Assembly (NCBI GenBank): GCA_000431775.1
Contig: FR888227.1
Location: 63,854-127,853, forward strand
Direction of reading: 5' to 3'
Length of the DNA: 64,000 bases
Source: Clostridium sp. CAG:413
GTDB lineage: Bacteria > Bacillota > Clostridia > Oscillospirales > Acutalibacteraceae
Of the stretch, positions 8,053 to 14,977 are shown one piece after another. Position numbers and translations under genes: made by a program. The notes below the pieces were generated by a model. The model worked only from the letters and a program-made list of their open reading frames with translations. It had not been told where the DNA came from and ran no database searches. Numbering within the stretch: the stretch's first letter is position 1; every line of letters starts with the position of its first letter.

Positions 8053-9000
8053 TTATTTAATTTCGCCGGCGGCTAAACGCCTCTCTCTATCCTTGAGGAA
8101 CGGCGAACCGGCGGGCACTACGAATACAATGCCCTTCTCAACTATTTCAAATGAAGTATCGGTAACATACTTCGTCTCGCCGTCAACATTGACGGCCGCG
8201 GGGTGGTCGCTGTGGATAACGAGCTTCTTGCCTCTTTGGAAATTGGTGATATCCCAGTCGAGATGCTCGCCGCGCTTGTATTTATTGAGCAAAGTCGCCA
8301 GCTTCAGGCGGCTGAGCTTGCTCTCAACGATGATGAAATCGAGCAGACCGTCGTCGGGGTAAGCCTTGGGTCCCGCCATGAATCCGCCGCCGTACCAGCG
8401 GGAATTACCCGCGAAGCAGAAGAGGCAGTCCTGAGTTATCTTCTCGCCGTCGTCTATCTGCACGGTAAAGTGGTTGCGGAATTTCTTGAGCAGCGCATAG
8501 AGGCAGCCGATGTAGTAAGCGCCCTCGCCCGTGACGAGCGGCAGCTTCTTTATCTTGCCCTGCATAGCGCAAACCTCGGCGTCCATACCCATGGAGCACT
8601 GATTGATGGCTATCTCGTTACCGCACTTAATGACGTCAAATTCAACGGGCACGCCGTTAACGACGTTGTCGAGATTGAGAAATTCCTCTTTGGTGCCGAA
8701 AAGGCGGATGAAATCGTTGCCCGAGCCGAGAGGGATAACGGCGACCTGGGCGTTCTTGTAGCCGTATGCGCCGTTGACAACCTCATAGAGGGTGCCGTCT
8801 CCGCCGCAGGCATAGAAGCGCAGCTCCTCGCCGCTCTTTGCACGGTGCTCAACGAATTCGATGCCGTCGTTCTTCTTCTCGGTTACATAAATTTCGTAAT
8901 CGAGAGCGTGCTTCTTACAGATCTCATCAATTTGGGGCTTTATAATACCAAGCGCCTTTCCCTTGCCCGCTGCCGGATTGATAACGAATACGTGCTTCAT
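8053..9000 (-). CDS. diacylglycerol kinase family lipid kinase (YegS/DgkB-like)
   Basis: A 315-residue enzyme of the diacylglycerol/sphingosine kinase fold. Visible motifs are NPAAGKG near the start, GGDGTLYEVVNG (nucleotide-binding loop, about residue 60) and PLGSGNDF (about 90). It would phosphorylate a lipid such as diacylglycerol with ATP at the membrane, returning it to phospholipid synthesis. The length is normal. Family members differ in substrate (DgkB, BmrU, YegS), so the exact lipid is open. Confidence 0.85.
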   Translation of the reverse strand: MKHVFVINPAAGKGKALGIIKPQIDEICKKHALDYEIYVTEKKNDGIEFVEHRAKSGEELRFYACGGDGTLYEVVNGAYGYKNAQVAVIPLGSGNDFIRLFGTKEEFLNLDNVVNGVPVEFDVIKCGNEIAINQCSMGMDAEVCAMQGKIKKLPLVTGEGAYYIGCLYALLKKFRNHFTVQIDDGEKITQDCLFCFAGNSRWYGGGFMAGPKAYPDDGLLDFIIVESKLSRLKLATLLNKYKRGEHLDWDITNFQRGKKLVIHSDHPAAVNVDGETKYVTDTSFEIVEKGIVFVVPAGSPFLKDRERRLAAGEIK

Positions 9001-9025
9001 TTCAAAACAAACCTTTCGTAGCTGA

Positions 9026-10141
9026 TTATTTAAAATACATAAATAACTGGCACTTGATCATGCCGTTATAAAGCTTCCTGCGTTTATCGGCCTTCCTGCC
9101 GAAGGCGGTCTCGAACTCCTCGTCGGGGCTGATGATGCTGTATGACCAGCCGTGCCTGCGCTCAAAGACCTTGCCCATTGCCCTGTATATCTTCTCGCAC
9201 TCGCTCATATCGAGCAGGCGCTCGCCGTATGGCGGGTTGCATATCAGCGTGCCTCGCTCCGTCTGTGGCTTGAAATCCGCAACGTCGGCGGTGGAGAAGC
9301 GTATCATCGAGCCGACCCCTGCCCTCTCGGCATTGACAGCGGCTATCTCGGCGCTCTTTGGGTCGATATCCGAGCCGAAGGCCTCAAAGTCGGGGCATTC
9401 ACGGACAAGGCTACGCGCCCTCTCCCGCTCCTCCTCCCACACATTGCGGGGAATAACGCCGAATCTCTCGGCAGAGAAGCTGCGGTTGACGCCGGGGGCG
9501 ATATTCGCCGCCATGAGCGCACCCTCGATGAGGATAGTGCCCGAGCCGCACATCGGGTCGTAGAATTTATGATAAGGTCTGAGGTGAGACAGGCTGCAAA
9601 GCGCCGCCGCCAAGGTCTCCTTAATAGGCGCGTCGTTGGCGTCGAGCCTGTAGCCGCGCTTATGCAGGCCGTAGCCCGAGGTGTCAATAAGCAGCGAGAC
9701 CTTATCCTTCATGATCGAGAACTGTATCTGATGGACGGGGCCGCTCTCCTCAAACCACTCGATATGATACTTGCTCTTGAGCCGCTCGACGACCGCCTTT
9801 TTGATTATCGCCTGGCAGTCACGAGTGCTGAAAAGCGCCGAATTGATCGAATAGCCCTTGACGGGGAAAGCGTCGGTCGAGCCTATCCACTTCTCCCATT
9901 CGAGGGAACGGGTGCCCTGAAACAGCTCCTCGAAGCTCCGTGCCTCAAAGGTGCCGACGAGTATCTGCACTCTCTCGGCGAAGCGGGAGCATATATTCAC
10001 TCTCGCCAGCATATTTTCGTCGCCGCTGAAGAGCACGCGGCCGTTCTCGGCGGCAACATCATCCGCACCGAAATCGCGCAGCTCCGCCGCAATGAGCGAC
10101 TCCATGCCGAGCAGGCACGGGATTACAAAATCAATTTTCAT
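9026..10141 (-). CDS. THUMP-domain class I SAM-dependent RNA methyltransferase (RlmL/YpsC-like)
   Basis: A 371-residue methyltransferase. Residues 1-160 carry a ferredoxin-like/THUMP RNA-binding region. The catalytic half has motif I as YDPMCGSGTILIEGA (about 190), an acidic SAM contact FGSDIDPKS, and the catalytic NPPYGERL motif typical of N-methylation of guanine or adenine bases. In Bacillus the homologue is YpsC; the E. coli homologue is the N-terminal half of RlmL (m2G2445 of 23S rRNA). It is encoded first in the four-gene group 6387-10141. Confidence 0.88.
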   Translation of the reverse strand: MKIDFVIPCLLGMESLIAAELRDFGADDVAAENGRVLFSGDENMLARVNICSRFAERVQILVGTFEARSFEELFQGTRSLEWEKWIGSTDAFPVKGYSINSALFSTRDCQAIIKKAVVERLKSKYHIEWFEESGPVHQIQFSIMKDKVSLLIDTSGYGLHKRGYRLDANDAPIKETLAAALCSLSHLRPYHKFYDPMCGSGTILIEGALMAANIAPGVNRSFSAERFGVIPRNVWEEERERARSLVRECPDFEAFGSDIDPKSAEIAAVNAERAGVGSMIRFSTADVADFKPQTERGTLICNPPYGERLLDMSECEKIYRAMGKVFERRHGWSYSIISPDEEFETAFGRKADKRRKLYNGMIKCQLFMYFK

Positions 10142-10190
10142 TTAAAAACTCCGTAATTTTATAGGATTAGAGATCCGCCGGGCAAAGTAA

Positions 10191-10219
10191 GGCGGGAACC
10201 GGAAATTTCGGTTCCCGCC
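10191..10219 (-). terminator. hairpin downstream of hpf
   Basis: A perfect 11-bp stem (GGCGGGAACCG/CGGTTCCCGCC) with a 7-base loop, about 35 bases past the hpf stop. The U-tract is weak (TTACTTTG), so termination may be partial. Confidence 0.5.
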
Positions 10220-10252
10220 GATGACAGATCTGACTTTATAGCAAGGCGGGCA

Positions 10253-10783
10253 TTACTCGACTTCGGGAGTTATAAGCCCGTATCCGCCGTCGTTGCGCCT
10301 GTAAACTACGCTGATATCGCCGTGTTCCTCATTGAGGAACATATAGAATTGGTGACCCACAAGATTCATCTGAAGAATTGCTTCATCGACTGACTCGGGT
10401 TTAAGGATAACGGTCTTGCTCCTGACGAGCTCGTAATCCTTCTCCTCGGTAACGCTCTCCGCCTCGTCGGCGAAAGCGTCGAAGCTGCCGGTCTTGAGCT
10501 TCTTCTCGATTCTTGTCTTATTTTTGCGGATCTGCCTGATCAACGTGTCAACGCATTTGTCGAGAGCTTCGTTCATATTCTCCGCTCTCTCCTGCGCCCT
10601 GAAGACCATGCCGTTATTATTAACGGTGATCTCAACCGACTGCGATGACTTCTCAACAGTTACCGTTACCTTGGCCTCAACATCAGGTCCGAAGAATCGC
10701 TCTATCTTGGCTAATTTCTTCTCGGCGTGTTCCCTGAAGGAGTCTCTCGGTGAGCACTTGCGCCCTGTAATTGTGATTTTCAT
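10253..10783 (-). CDS. hpf: ribosome hibernation promoting factor, long form
   Basis: A 176-residue protein. The N-terminal domain (1-100, KITITGRKCSPRDSFREHAEKKLAKIERFF) is the ribosome-binding YfiA/HPF fold; the C-terminal domain (about 115-176, VRSKTVILKPESVDEAILQMNLVGHQFYMF) drives dimerisation of 70S into 100S ribosomes. Both are present, so this is the long form typical of Firmicutes. It binds the 30S subunit in slow growth and blocks mRNA and tRNA sites. It has its own extended -10 promoter and a leader hairpin. Confidence 0.96.
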   Translation of the reverse strand: MKITITGRKCSPRDSFREHAEKKLAKIERFFGPDVEAKVTVTVEKSSQSVEITVNNNGMVFRAQERAENMNEALDKCVDTLIRQIRKNKTRIEKKLKTGSFDAFADEAESVTEEKDYELVRSKTVILKPESVDEAILQMNLVGHQFYMFLNEEHGDISVVYRRNDGGYGLITPEVE

Positions 10784-10806
10784 TTAGTCATCCCCTTTAT
10801 TGCTAT

Positions 10807-10835
10807 TGAAACATCTCTGTTTCATCTGCATTATA
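10807..10835 (-). promoter_or_regulatory. hpf promoter (extended -10) and leader palindrome
   Basis: On the minus strand TGCTATAAT is a perfect extended -10 (TATAAT at 10835-10830); the -35 region is poor. About seven bases downstream is the inverted repeat TGAAACA-TCTC-TGTTTCA (10807-10824). It would form a stem-loop at the very 5' end of the mRNA or act as an operator. Confidence 0.65.
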
Positions 10836-10904
10836 GCATATATAAACAAAAAAATAAAGGGTTTTTCAAAAAAATTCTATTAAATAGCATAAACTATTCA
10901 CAAA

Positions 10905-11747
10905 TCACAACTCCAGCTCCGCATGGCGGGTGACATGGCAGCCGACATTGACCGCCACGGGCAGCCCGGCTATGTGAGTCGGTCTCGCTTCAATGGCTAC
11001 GCTGAGCGCCGTAGTCCTGCCGCCGAAGCCCTGGGGGCCGATGCCGAGTGAGTTGACCCTTTCGAGCATTTCACTCTCCATAGCGGCGTAAAATTCATCG
11101 GGATTGCCGACGGTGACATTCCTGCAAAGAGCCTGCTTCGCAAGCAGAGCGCACTGCTCAAAATCGCCGCCTATGCCGACGCCGAGCACCATCGGTGGGC
11201 AGGGATTGCTGCCCGCGACCCTCGCCGTTTCAACGACGAAGCCGATTATATCCTCTCTCGTCGCCGAGGGGGTGAACATCTTGATGCGGCTCATATTTTC
11301 GCTGCCGAAGCCCTTGGGCGCAACGGTGAGCTTCACCCGATTGCCGGGGACGATGCGTGTATGCAGCACGGCGGGGGTATTGTCGCTGGTATTCACACGC
11401 CTGAGCGGGTCGGCAACGACCGAGCAGCGAAGATATCCCTCGGTGTAGCCCTTGGCAACGCCCGCATTGACCGCTTCCTCAAAGCTGCCGCCGACAAAGT
11501 GCACTTCCTGCCCCACCTCGGCAAAGACGACCGCCATGCCGGTATCCTGACAAATAGGGATATCCAGCTCCTTGGCGGCGGCAATATTATCCTCGATAGT
11601 CTGCATTATGCTGCCAGGCAGGCCGCATTCCTCGCACGCGGCGCACTCGGCTATCCTGCTCTCAAGCTCCTGCGGCAGGCACTTATTGGCGCTGATACAA
11701 AGCTCTGCGACCGCCTGCTCGACGAGCGAAACATTGATCTCTCTCAT
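10905..11747 (-). CDS. fumarate hydratase / tartrate dehydratase alpha subunit, class I
   Basis: A 280-residue iron-sulfur hydro-lyase subunit. Cluster-type cysteines appear in CQDTG (about 70), NPCPPM (about 185) and GCH near the C-terminus; GFGGRTTAL and PLRRxNTSDNTPA are family motifs. In two-subunit class I enzymes the alpha chain pairs with a beta chain to interconvert fumarate and malate (or dehydrate tartrate). No beta gene lies next to it. I start at 11747 (MREINVSL), preceded by GGGTGAT; the longer frame from 11798 overlaps a terminator region. Confidence 0.88.
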   Translation of the reverse strand: MREINVSLVEQAVAELCISANKCLPQELESRIAECAACEECGLPGSIMQTIEDNIAAAKELDIPICQDTGMAVVFAEVGQEVHFVGGSFEEAVNAGVAKGYTEGYLRCSVVADPLRRVNTSDNTPAVLHTRIVPGNRVKLTVAPKGFGSENMSRIKMFTPSATREDIIGFVVETARVAGSNPCPPMVLGVGIGGDFEQCALLAKQALCRNVTVGNPDEFYAAMESEMLERVNSLGIGPQGFGGRTTALSVAIEARPTHIAGLPVAVNVGCHVTRHAELEL

Positions 11748-11778
11748 ATAATCACCCGATAATCCGTTGATATTATTA

Positions 11779-11809
11779 CAAAAAGAAAACGGAGGCAATT
11801 AGCCCCCGT
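11779..11809 (-). terminator. terminator after S1-domain gene
   Basis: The stem ACGGGGGC/GCCTCCGT (one G-U pair), a 5-base loop and then TTTTCTTTTT on the minus strand: a clear intrinsic terminator six bases past the S1 gene stop. Confidence 0.8.
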
Positions 11810-11814
11810 GCTCA

Positions 11815-12282
11815 TTATTTCTGACCTCTGCGGGAGTAGCCTACGCTGCCCCTCTTTGAATCGGTTCTCTTAAGATCGGTCATCTTTTCGTCGCTGACCT
11901 GCTTAAAGCGAGCCATCATATCCTCAAACGACTGCTTCTCGCCCGTGGGTGCGGATGACTTCTGACCGTTCCAGACCTGGGGTGCGGAGCGTTTTTCGCT
12001 CCTCTGCCTCTGCTGCGGTCTGCGCTCTCTCTGCTGCTCTTTGGGCTGATCGTTGAGCTTCTTGATGGAGAGGCTGATCTTGCCCTGCGGGGTGATGGAG
12101 ATGACCTTTGACGTGACCTCCTGCCCGACAGAGAGATGCTCCCTGATATCCTTGACATAGTTCGGCGCGACCTCCGAGATATGAATCATACCCGTCTTGC
12201 CGCCCTCTAATTCTACGAATGCTCCGAAATCGGTAAGCCCCGTAACCTTGCCGCTGACAACTGCTCCTTCTTCGATTTGCAT
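11815..12282 (-). CDS. S1 RNA-binding domain protein (YabR-like)
   Basis: A 155-residue protein. Residues 1-75 form one S1/OB-fold domain (GAVVSGKVTGLTDFGAFVEL, then GMIHISEVA and KVISITPQGKISLSIKKL), followed by a basic, Gln/Arg-rich disordered tail. S1 proteins of this size in Firmicutes (YabR, YugI/GSP13) associate with the ribosome. Its place after divIC matches yabR in Bacillus subtilis. The spacing of the AAGGAT site to the ATG is a little long. Confidence 0.88.
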   Translation of the reverse strand: MQIEEGAVVSGKVTGLTDFGAFVELEGGKTGMIHISEVAPNYVKDIREHLSVGQEVTSKVISITPQGKISLSIKKLNDQPKEQQRERRPQQRQRSEKRSAPQVWNGQKSSAPTGEKQSFEDMMARFKQVSDEKMTDLKRTDSKRGSVGYSRRGQK

Positions 12283-12336
12283 AAACTAAGCTGATCCTTC
12301 CGTGTGTTTTGAATATATGAAACTGATAAAATCAGT

Positions 12337-12633
12337 TTATGACACCGCGGAGTCGTAATAGACTCTTTCCTCGGGTTTAGCATAGCCATACTGCTCTCTG
12401 GCGATGCGCTCGATGTAATCGGCTTCGTCGCCGCTCTCGATATAAGCCTCGAGGTCGGCATTCTCATCAAGCTGCTGATTATATTGTGACACAAGCTCGG
12501 CGTTGATCTTCTTCTGCGCCGAGACCTTGAAGCAAAGGCTCAAAAGCGTAGCCACGAAAAAGCATACAAGTGCAAATACAAAGGTGCAGACTATCACGCT
12601 GTGTTTCCTGGTGCGGGTTTTAACAGCTGCCAT
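12337..12633 (-). CDS. divIC: septum formation initiator DivIC/FtsB family
   Basis: A 98-residue bitopic membrane protein: a short basic cytoplasmic N-terminus, one transmembrane helix (about 14-36), a coiled coil (38-62) and a short C-terminal cap with YIERIAREQYGYAKPEE, the DivIC/FtsB/FtsL-type motif. It belongs to the divisome FtsL-DivIC-DivIB complex. The position between yabQ and an S1 gene repeats the Bacillus order. The RBS is AAAGGA. Confidence 0.92.
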   Translation of the reverse strand: MAAVKTRTRKHSVIVCTFVFALVCFFVATLLSLCFKVSAQKKINAELVSQYNQQLDENADLEAYIESGDEADYIERIAREQYGYAKPEERVYYDSAVS

Positions 12634-12639
12634 AGTATT

Positions 12640-13167
12640 TTAATCCTTTCGATCTTTGAAAAGAAAACAATTTTTGTAATAACCTAATACATTATACACT
12701 ATGCTCTTATGCTTTTGCAAGAGAAATTTTGCATTTTTATCGTTTTTTATCGAAGTTTTTCGCAAAAAAGCGGCATTTTTTTCATGTTTACGCCTAATTT
12801 TAGCTCCGAGCCGCCTGAACGGCTTAAAAATCACCGCCGCCGCGCGGTGAACCGCCCTCACGGCAAGTGAAGTGACCCTGGCGGCGATCGCGCCGAACGA
12901 GATGTAATATATCATCCAGCCGAACGCCTCTCCGAGGGCGATAAAAGCCCTCACCCTGCCGCCGTCGAGCGCCATGACAAAGCAAAAATTGGAGAAGGCG
13001 CACACGCAGAAATACAGGATATCCATTGCCAGCACGAAGCCCGCCGAATTCGATATCATCAGCCGCACGGTGCGGAAAACATCATACAGTATCCCGAGCA
13101 GGAAGCCGAAGCCGACCGAGAACAGAAACAGCCTCGCCTGCTCGGTCATCCCCTGAATATATACCAT
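12640..13167 (-). CDS. yabQ: spore cortex protein YabQ
   Basis: A 175-residue membrane protein. The first 100 residues hold about four hydrophobic helices including FGFLLGILYDVFRTVR, the characteristic YabQ motif; the remainder is basic and cytoplasmic. YabQ lies in the outer forespore membrane and is needed for cortex formation in B. subtilis. It begins immediately after the yabP stop with no gap. The last 60 residues are Lys-rich and poorly conserved. Confidence 0.88.
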   Translation of the reverse strand: MVYIQGMTEQARLFLFSVGFGFLLGILYDVFRTVRLMISNSAGFVLAMDILYFCVCAFSNFCFVMALDGGRVRAFIALGEAFGWMIYYISFGAIAARVTSLAVRAVHRAAAVIFKPFRRLGAKIRRKHEKNAAFLRKTSIKNDKNAKFLLQKHKSIVYNVLGYYKNCFLFKDRKD

Positions 13168-13449
13168 TTATCTGAATACCCTACTGAAAAATCCGCCGCT
13201 CTTGGCAGTCTCCTCGGAATAGATAAGGGCGGAGATGCTGCCCTCCACGGTCAGCTCGCCGACCTCAACGCTCAGGCGATTGATATGCAGATCCTTGCCT
13301 CGCACCGTCAGCTCACCGAGGTCGGTAAACACGACCACGGTCTCCTCGTCGAAGCTGTCGACATCCGACACGCCGGAGACAGTGAGAAGCCGCCTGTCCT
13401 CAAGCACAAGATTGTGGGGCATCGATGGCATATTCTTTTCATCAGGCAT
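13168..13449 (-). CDS. yabP: sporulation protein YabP
   Basis: A 93-residue YabP/YqfC family protein with the repetitive beta pattern of the family: HNLVLEDRRLLTVSGV, VDSFDEETVVVFTDLGELTVRGKDLHI, then LSVEVGELTVEG. It works with YabQ and YqfC in coat and cortex assembly during sporulation. Its GGGAGG ribosome-binding site sits in one arm of a long hairpin (13452-13515). Confidence 0.92.
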   Translation of the reverse strand: MPDEKNMPSMPHNLVLEDRRLLTVSGVSDVDSFDEETVVVFTDLGELTVRGKDLHINRLSVEVGELTVEGSISALIYSEETAKSGGFFSRVFR

Positions 13450-13451
13450 AA

Positions 13452-13515
13452 AATAAACCTCCCGTTAAATACTTTCATTTTTGTTAAATGATATGCCTCG
13501 GGAGGCTCGTTTATT
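13452..13515 (-). promoter_or_regulatory. hairpin occluding the yabP ribosome-binding site
   Basis: On the minus strand, the arm AATAAAC-GAG-CCTCCCG (13515-13499) can pair with CGGGAGG-TTTATT (13464-13452), with a 3-4 base bulge and a 34-base loop. The 3' arm contains the GGGAGG ribosome-binding site of yabP, which starts at 13449. The GC stem followed by TTTATTTT could also act as a terminator between rqcP and yabP. Confidence 0.5.
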
Positions 13516-13520
13516 CTTAA

Positions 13521-13760
13521 TTAAAGCTGGCGGAACATGAGAGCGGCGCTCTCCTTGGTGGCGTGCTCCGTGACGCTGAGCACCTCGAAACGGCTGGTGC
13601 TGGAGCCGAAGGTCAGCTCGATCACGTCGCCGACCTTCACGTCATACGAAGCCCTTGCAGGCTTGCCGTTGACGCTCACATGCTTTGCGTCGCACGCCTC
13701 GTTGGCGACGGTGCGCCTTTTGATAATCCTTGATACTTTCAGATATTTGTCGAGTCTCAT
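13521..13760 (-). CDS. rqcP: S4-domain RNA-binding protein RqcP (YabO)
   Basis: A 79-residue S4-fold protein: MRLDKYLKVSRIIKRRTVANEACDAKHVSVNGKPA-type helices and turn, then KVGDVIELTFG. RqcP is a core factor of bacterial ribosome-associated quality control. It stabilises P-site tRNA on obstructed 50S subunits while RqcH adds alanine tails. The length is normal and the RBS GGAGG is good. It lies between HU and yabP, as yabO does in Bacillus. Confidence 0.93.
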   Translation of the reverse strand: MRLDKYLKVSRIIKRRTVANEACDAKHVSVNGKPARASYDVKVGDVIELTFGSSTSRFEVLSVTEHATKESAALMFRQL

Positions 13761-13774
13761 CGTACCCTCCGTAA

Positions 13775-13803
13775 AACATAAGGGGCTGCCTAAAGCAGCC
13801 CCC
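13775..13803 (-). terminator. terminator after the HU gene
   Basis: GGGGCTGC/GCAGCCCC stem with a 5-base loop, then TTATGTTTT on the minus strand, just beyond the HU stop. The downstream rqcP start is only about 20 bases away, so some read-through or a nearby promoter is needed. Confidence 0.65.
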
Positions 13804-13816
13804 TGTAAATCAATAA

Positions 13817-14092
13817 TTATTCAGCAACCTTAGCCTTGAGAGCGGAGCCTGCCTTGAAAGCGGGAACCTTGGTTGCGGGAACGGCGATAACTTCACCGGT
13901 TCTGGGGTTACGAGCCTGCTTCTCAGCGCGCTCACGGACCTCAAAAGTGCCGAAACCTACGAGCTGAACCTTCTCACCTGCTGCAAGAGCGTCAGCAACT
14001 GCTGCAAAAACAGCGTTAACTGCCTTCTCGGCGCACTTCTTCTCAATACCTTCATTCTTTGCGATTGCGTTTACAAGATCTGACTTGTTCAT
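13817..14092 (-). CDS. hup: DNA-binding protein HU
   Basis: A 91-residue bacterial histone-like protein. MNKSDLVNAIAKNEGI opens the helical dimer core; VQLVGFGTFEVRERAEKQARNPRTGE is the diagnostic motif leading to the DNA-binding arm, and FKAGSALKAKV closes it. It compacts and bends DNA without sequence specificity. The GC-rich codon choice seems uniform and favoured, consistent with high expression. An HU gene between mazG and yabO is common in Firmicutes. Confidence 0.97.
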   Translation of the reverse strand: MNKSDLVNAIAKNEGIEKKCAEKAVNAVFAAVADALAAGEKVQLVGFGTFEVRERAEKQARNPRTGEVIAVPATKVPAFKAGSALKAKVAE

Positions 14093-14147
14093 TTGTTTTA
14101 CTCCAATCTTTTAAATTCTATTTATGAAATACACGAGGTATTCATAT

Positions 14148-14945
14148 TTACTTTTGCAATTTTGCCTCGTCCCAGAGGCGGTCAAGAGTTTCGATACCGG
14201 CGGTCTTCATATCAATGCCTCTCTCGGCAGCCATACGCTCGACCTCGGTGAATCTCAAGAGGAATTTATCGCTCGCTGCGGTAAGGGCTTCCTCGGCGTC
14301 GACCTTGACAAACCTCGACACATTCACCGCTGAGAAGAGCAGGTCGCCCAGCTCCTCGGCGATATTCTCTTTATCTTGATTTGTGACTGCGGCTCTGAGC
14401 TCCGCAGCCTCCTCGTCCACCTTGTCGAGCGCGCCGGAGACATCACTCCAGTCGAAGCCGACATCCGCCGCTTTCTTTTGCAGCTTGGTCGCCCTCATAA
14501 GAGCGGGCAGCTCGCGGGGCACGCTGAGCATGGACTCGGTCGTGGTCTTTTGACCCTTTGATTTGCGCTTGATGGCATCCCAATTTGTGAGTACGTCATC
14601 AACGCCGCTGACGCTGACTTCGCCGAACACATGGGGGTGACGCTCGATGAGCTTCTTGCAAACGCCGTCCGCCACATCGTCAAAATCAAACACGCCGCTC
14701 TCCTGCTCCATAAGAGCGTGGAACACGACCTGCATGAGCAGATCCCCCAGCTCCTCACACATGAGAGCCTTGTCGTCCTTATTTATAGCCTCGATGACCT
14801 CGTAGGTCTCCTCTATGAGATTTTTCTTGATGCTTTGGTGGGTCTGCTCGGCATCCCACGGGCATCCGCCGGGTGCGCGGAGAAGCTGCATGATCTTCAC
14901 AAGGTCATAAGCGTCATATTTATCCTTAAACTGAAAATCCTGCAT
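14148..14945 (-). CDS. mazG: nucleoside triphosphate pyrophosphohydrolase MazG
   Basis: A 265-residue all-alpha NTP pyrophosphohydrolase with two MazG repeats. The first has GGCPWDAEQTHQSIKKNLIEETYEVIEAI and EELGDLLMQVVFHA (Mg-binding ExxE...ExxD); the second has EEAAELRAAV and EELGDLLFSAVNVSRF. It cleaves NTPs, including damaged ones, to NMP and pyrophosphate. It corresponds to the MazG part of Bacillus YabN, but the tetrapyrrole-methylase domain of YabN is absent. Confidence 0.95.
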   Translation of the reverse strand: MQDFQFKDKYDAYDLVKIMQLLRAPGGCPWDAEQTHQSIKKNLIEETYEVIEAINKDDKALMCEELGDLLMQVVFHALMEQESGVFDFDDVADGVCKKLIERHPHVFGEVSVSGVDDVLTNWDAIKRKSKGQKTTTESMLSVPRELPALMRATKLQKKAADVGFDWSDVSGALDKVDEEAAELRAAVTNQDKENIAEELGDLLFSAVNVSRFVKVDAEEALTAASDKFLLRFTEVERMAAERGIDMKTAGIETLDRLWDEAKLQK

Positions 14946-14977
14946 TTTTTACCTCCGAGAAACGACTAATTAGTATT

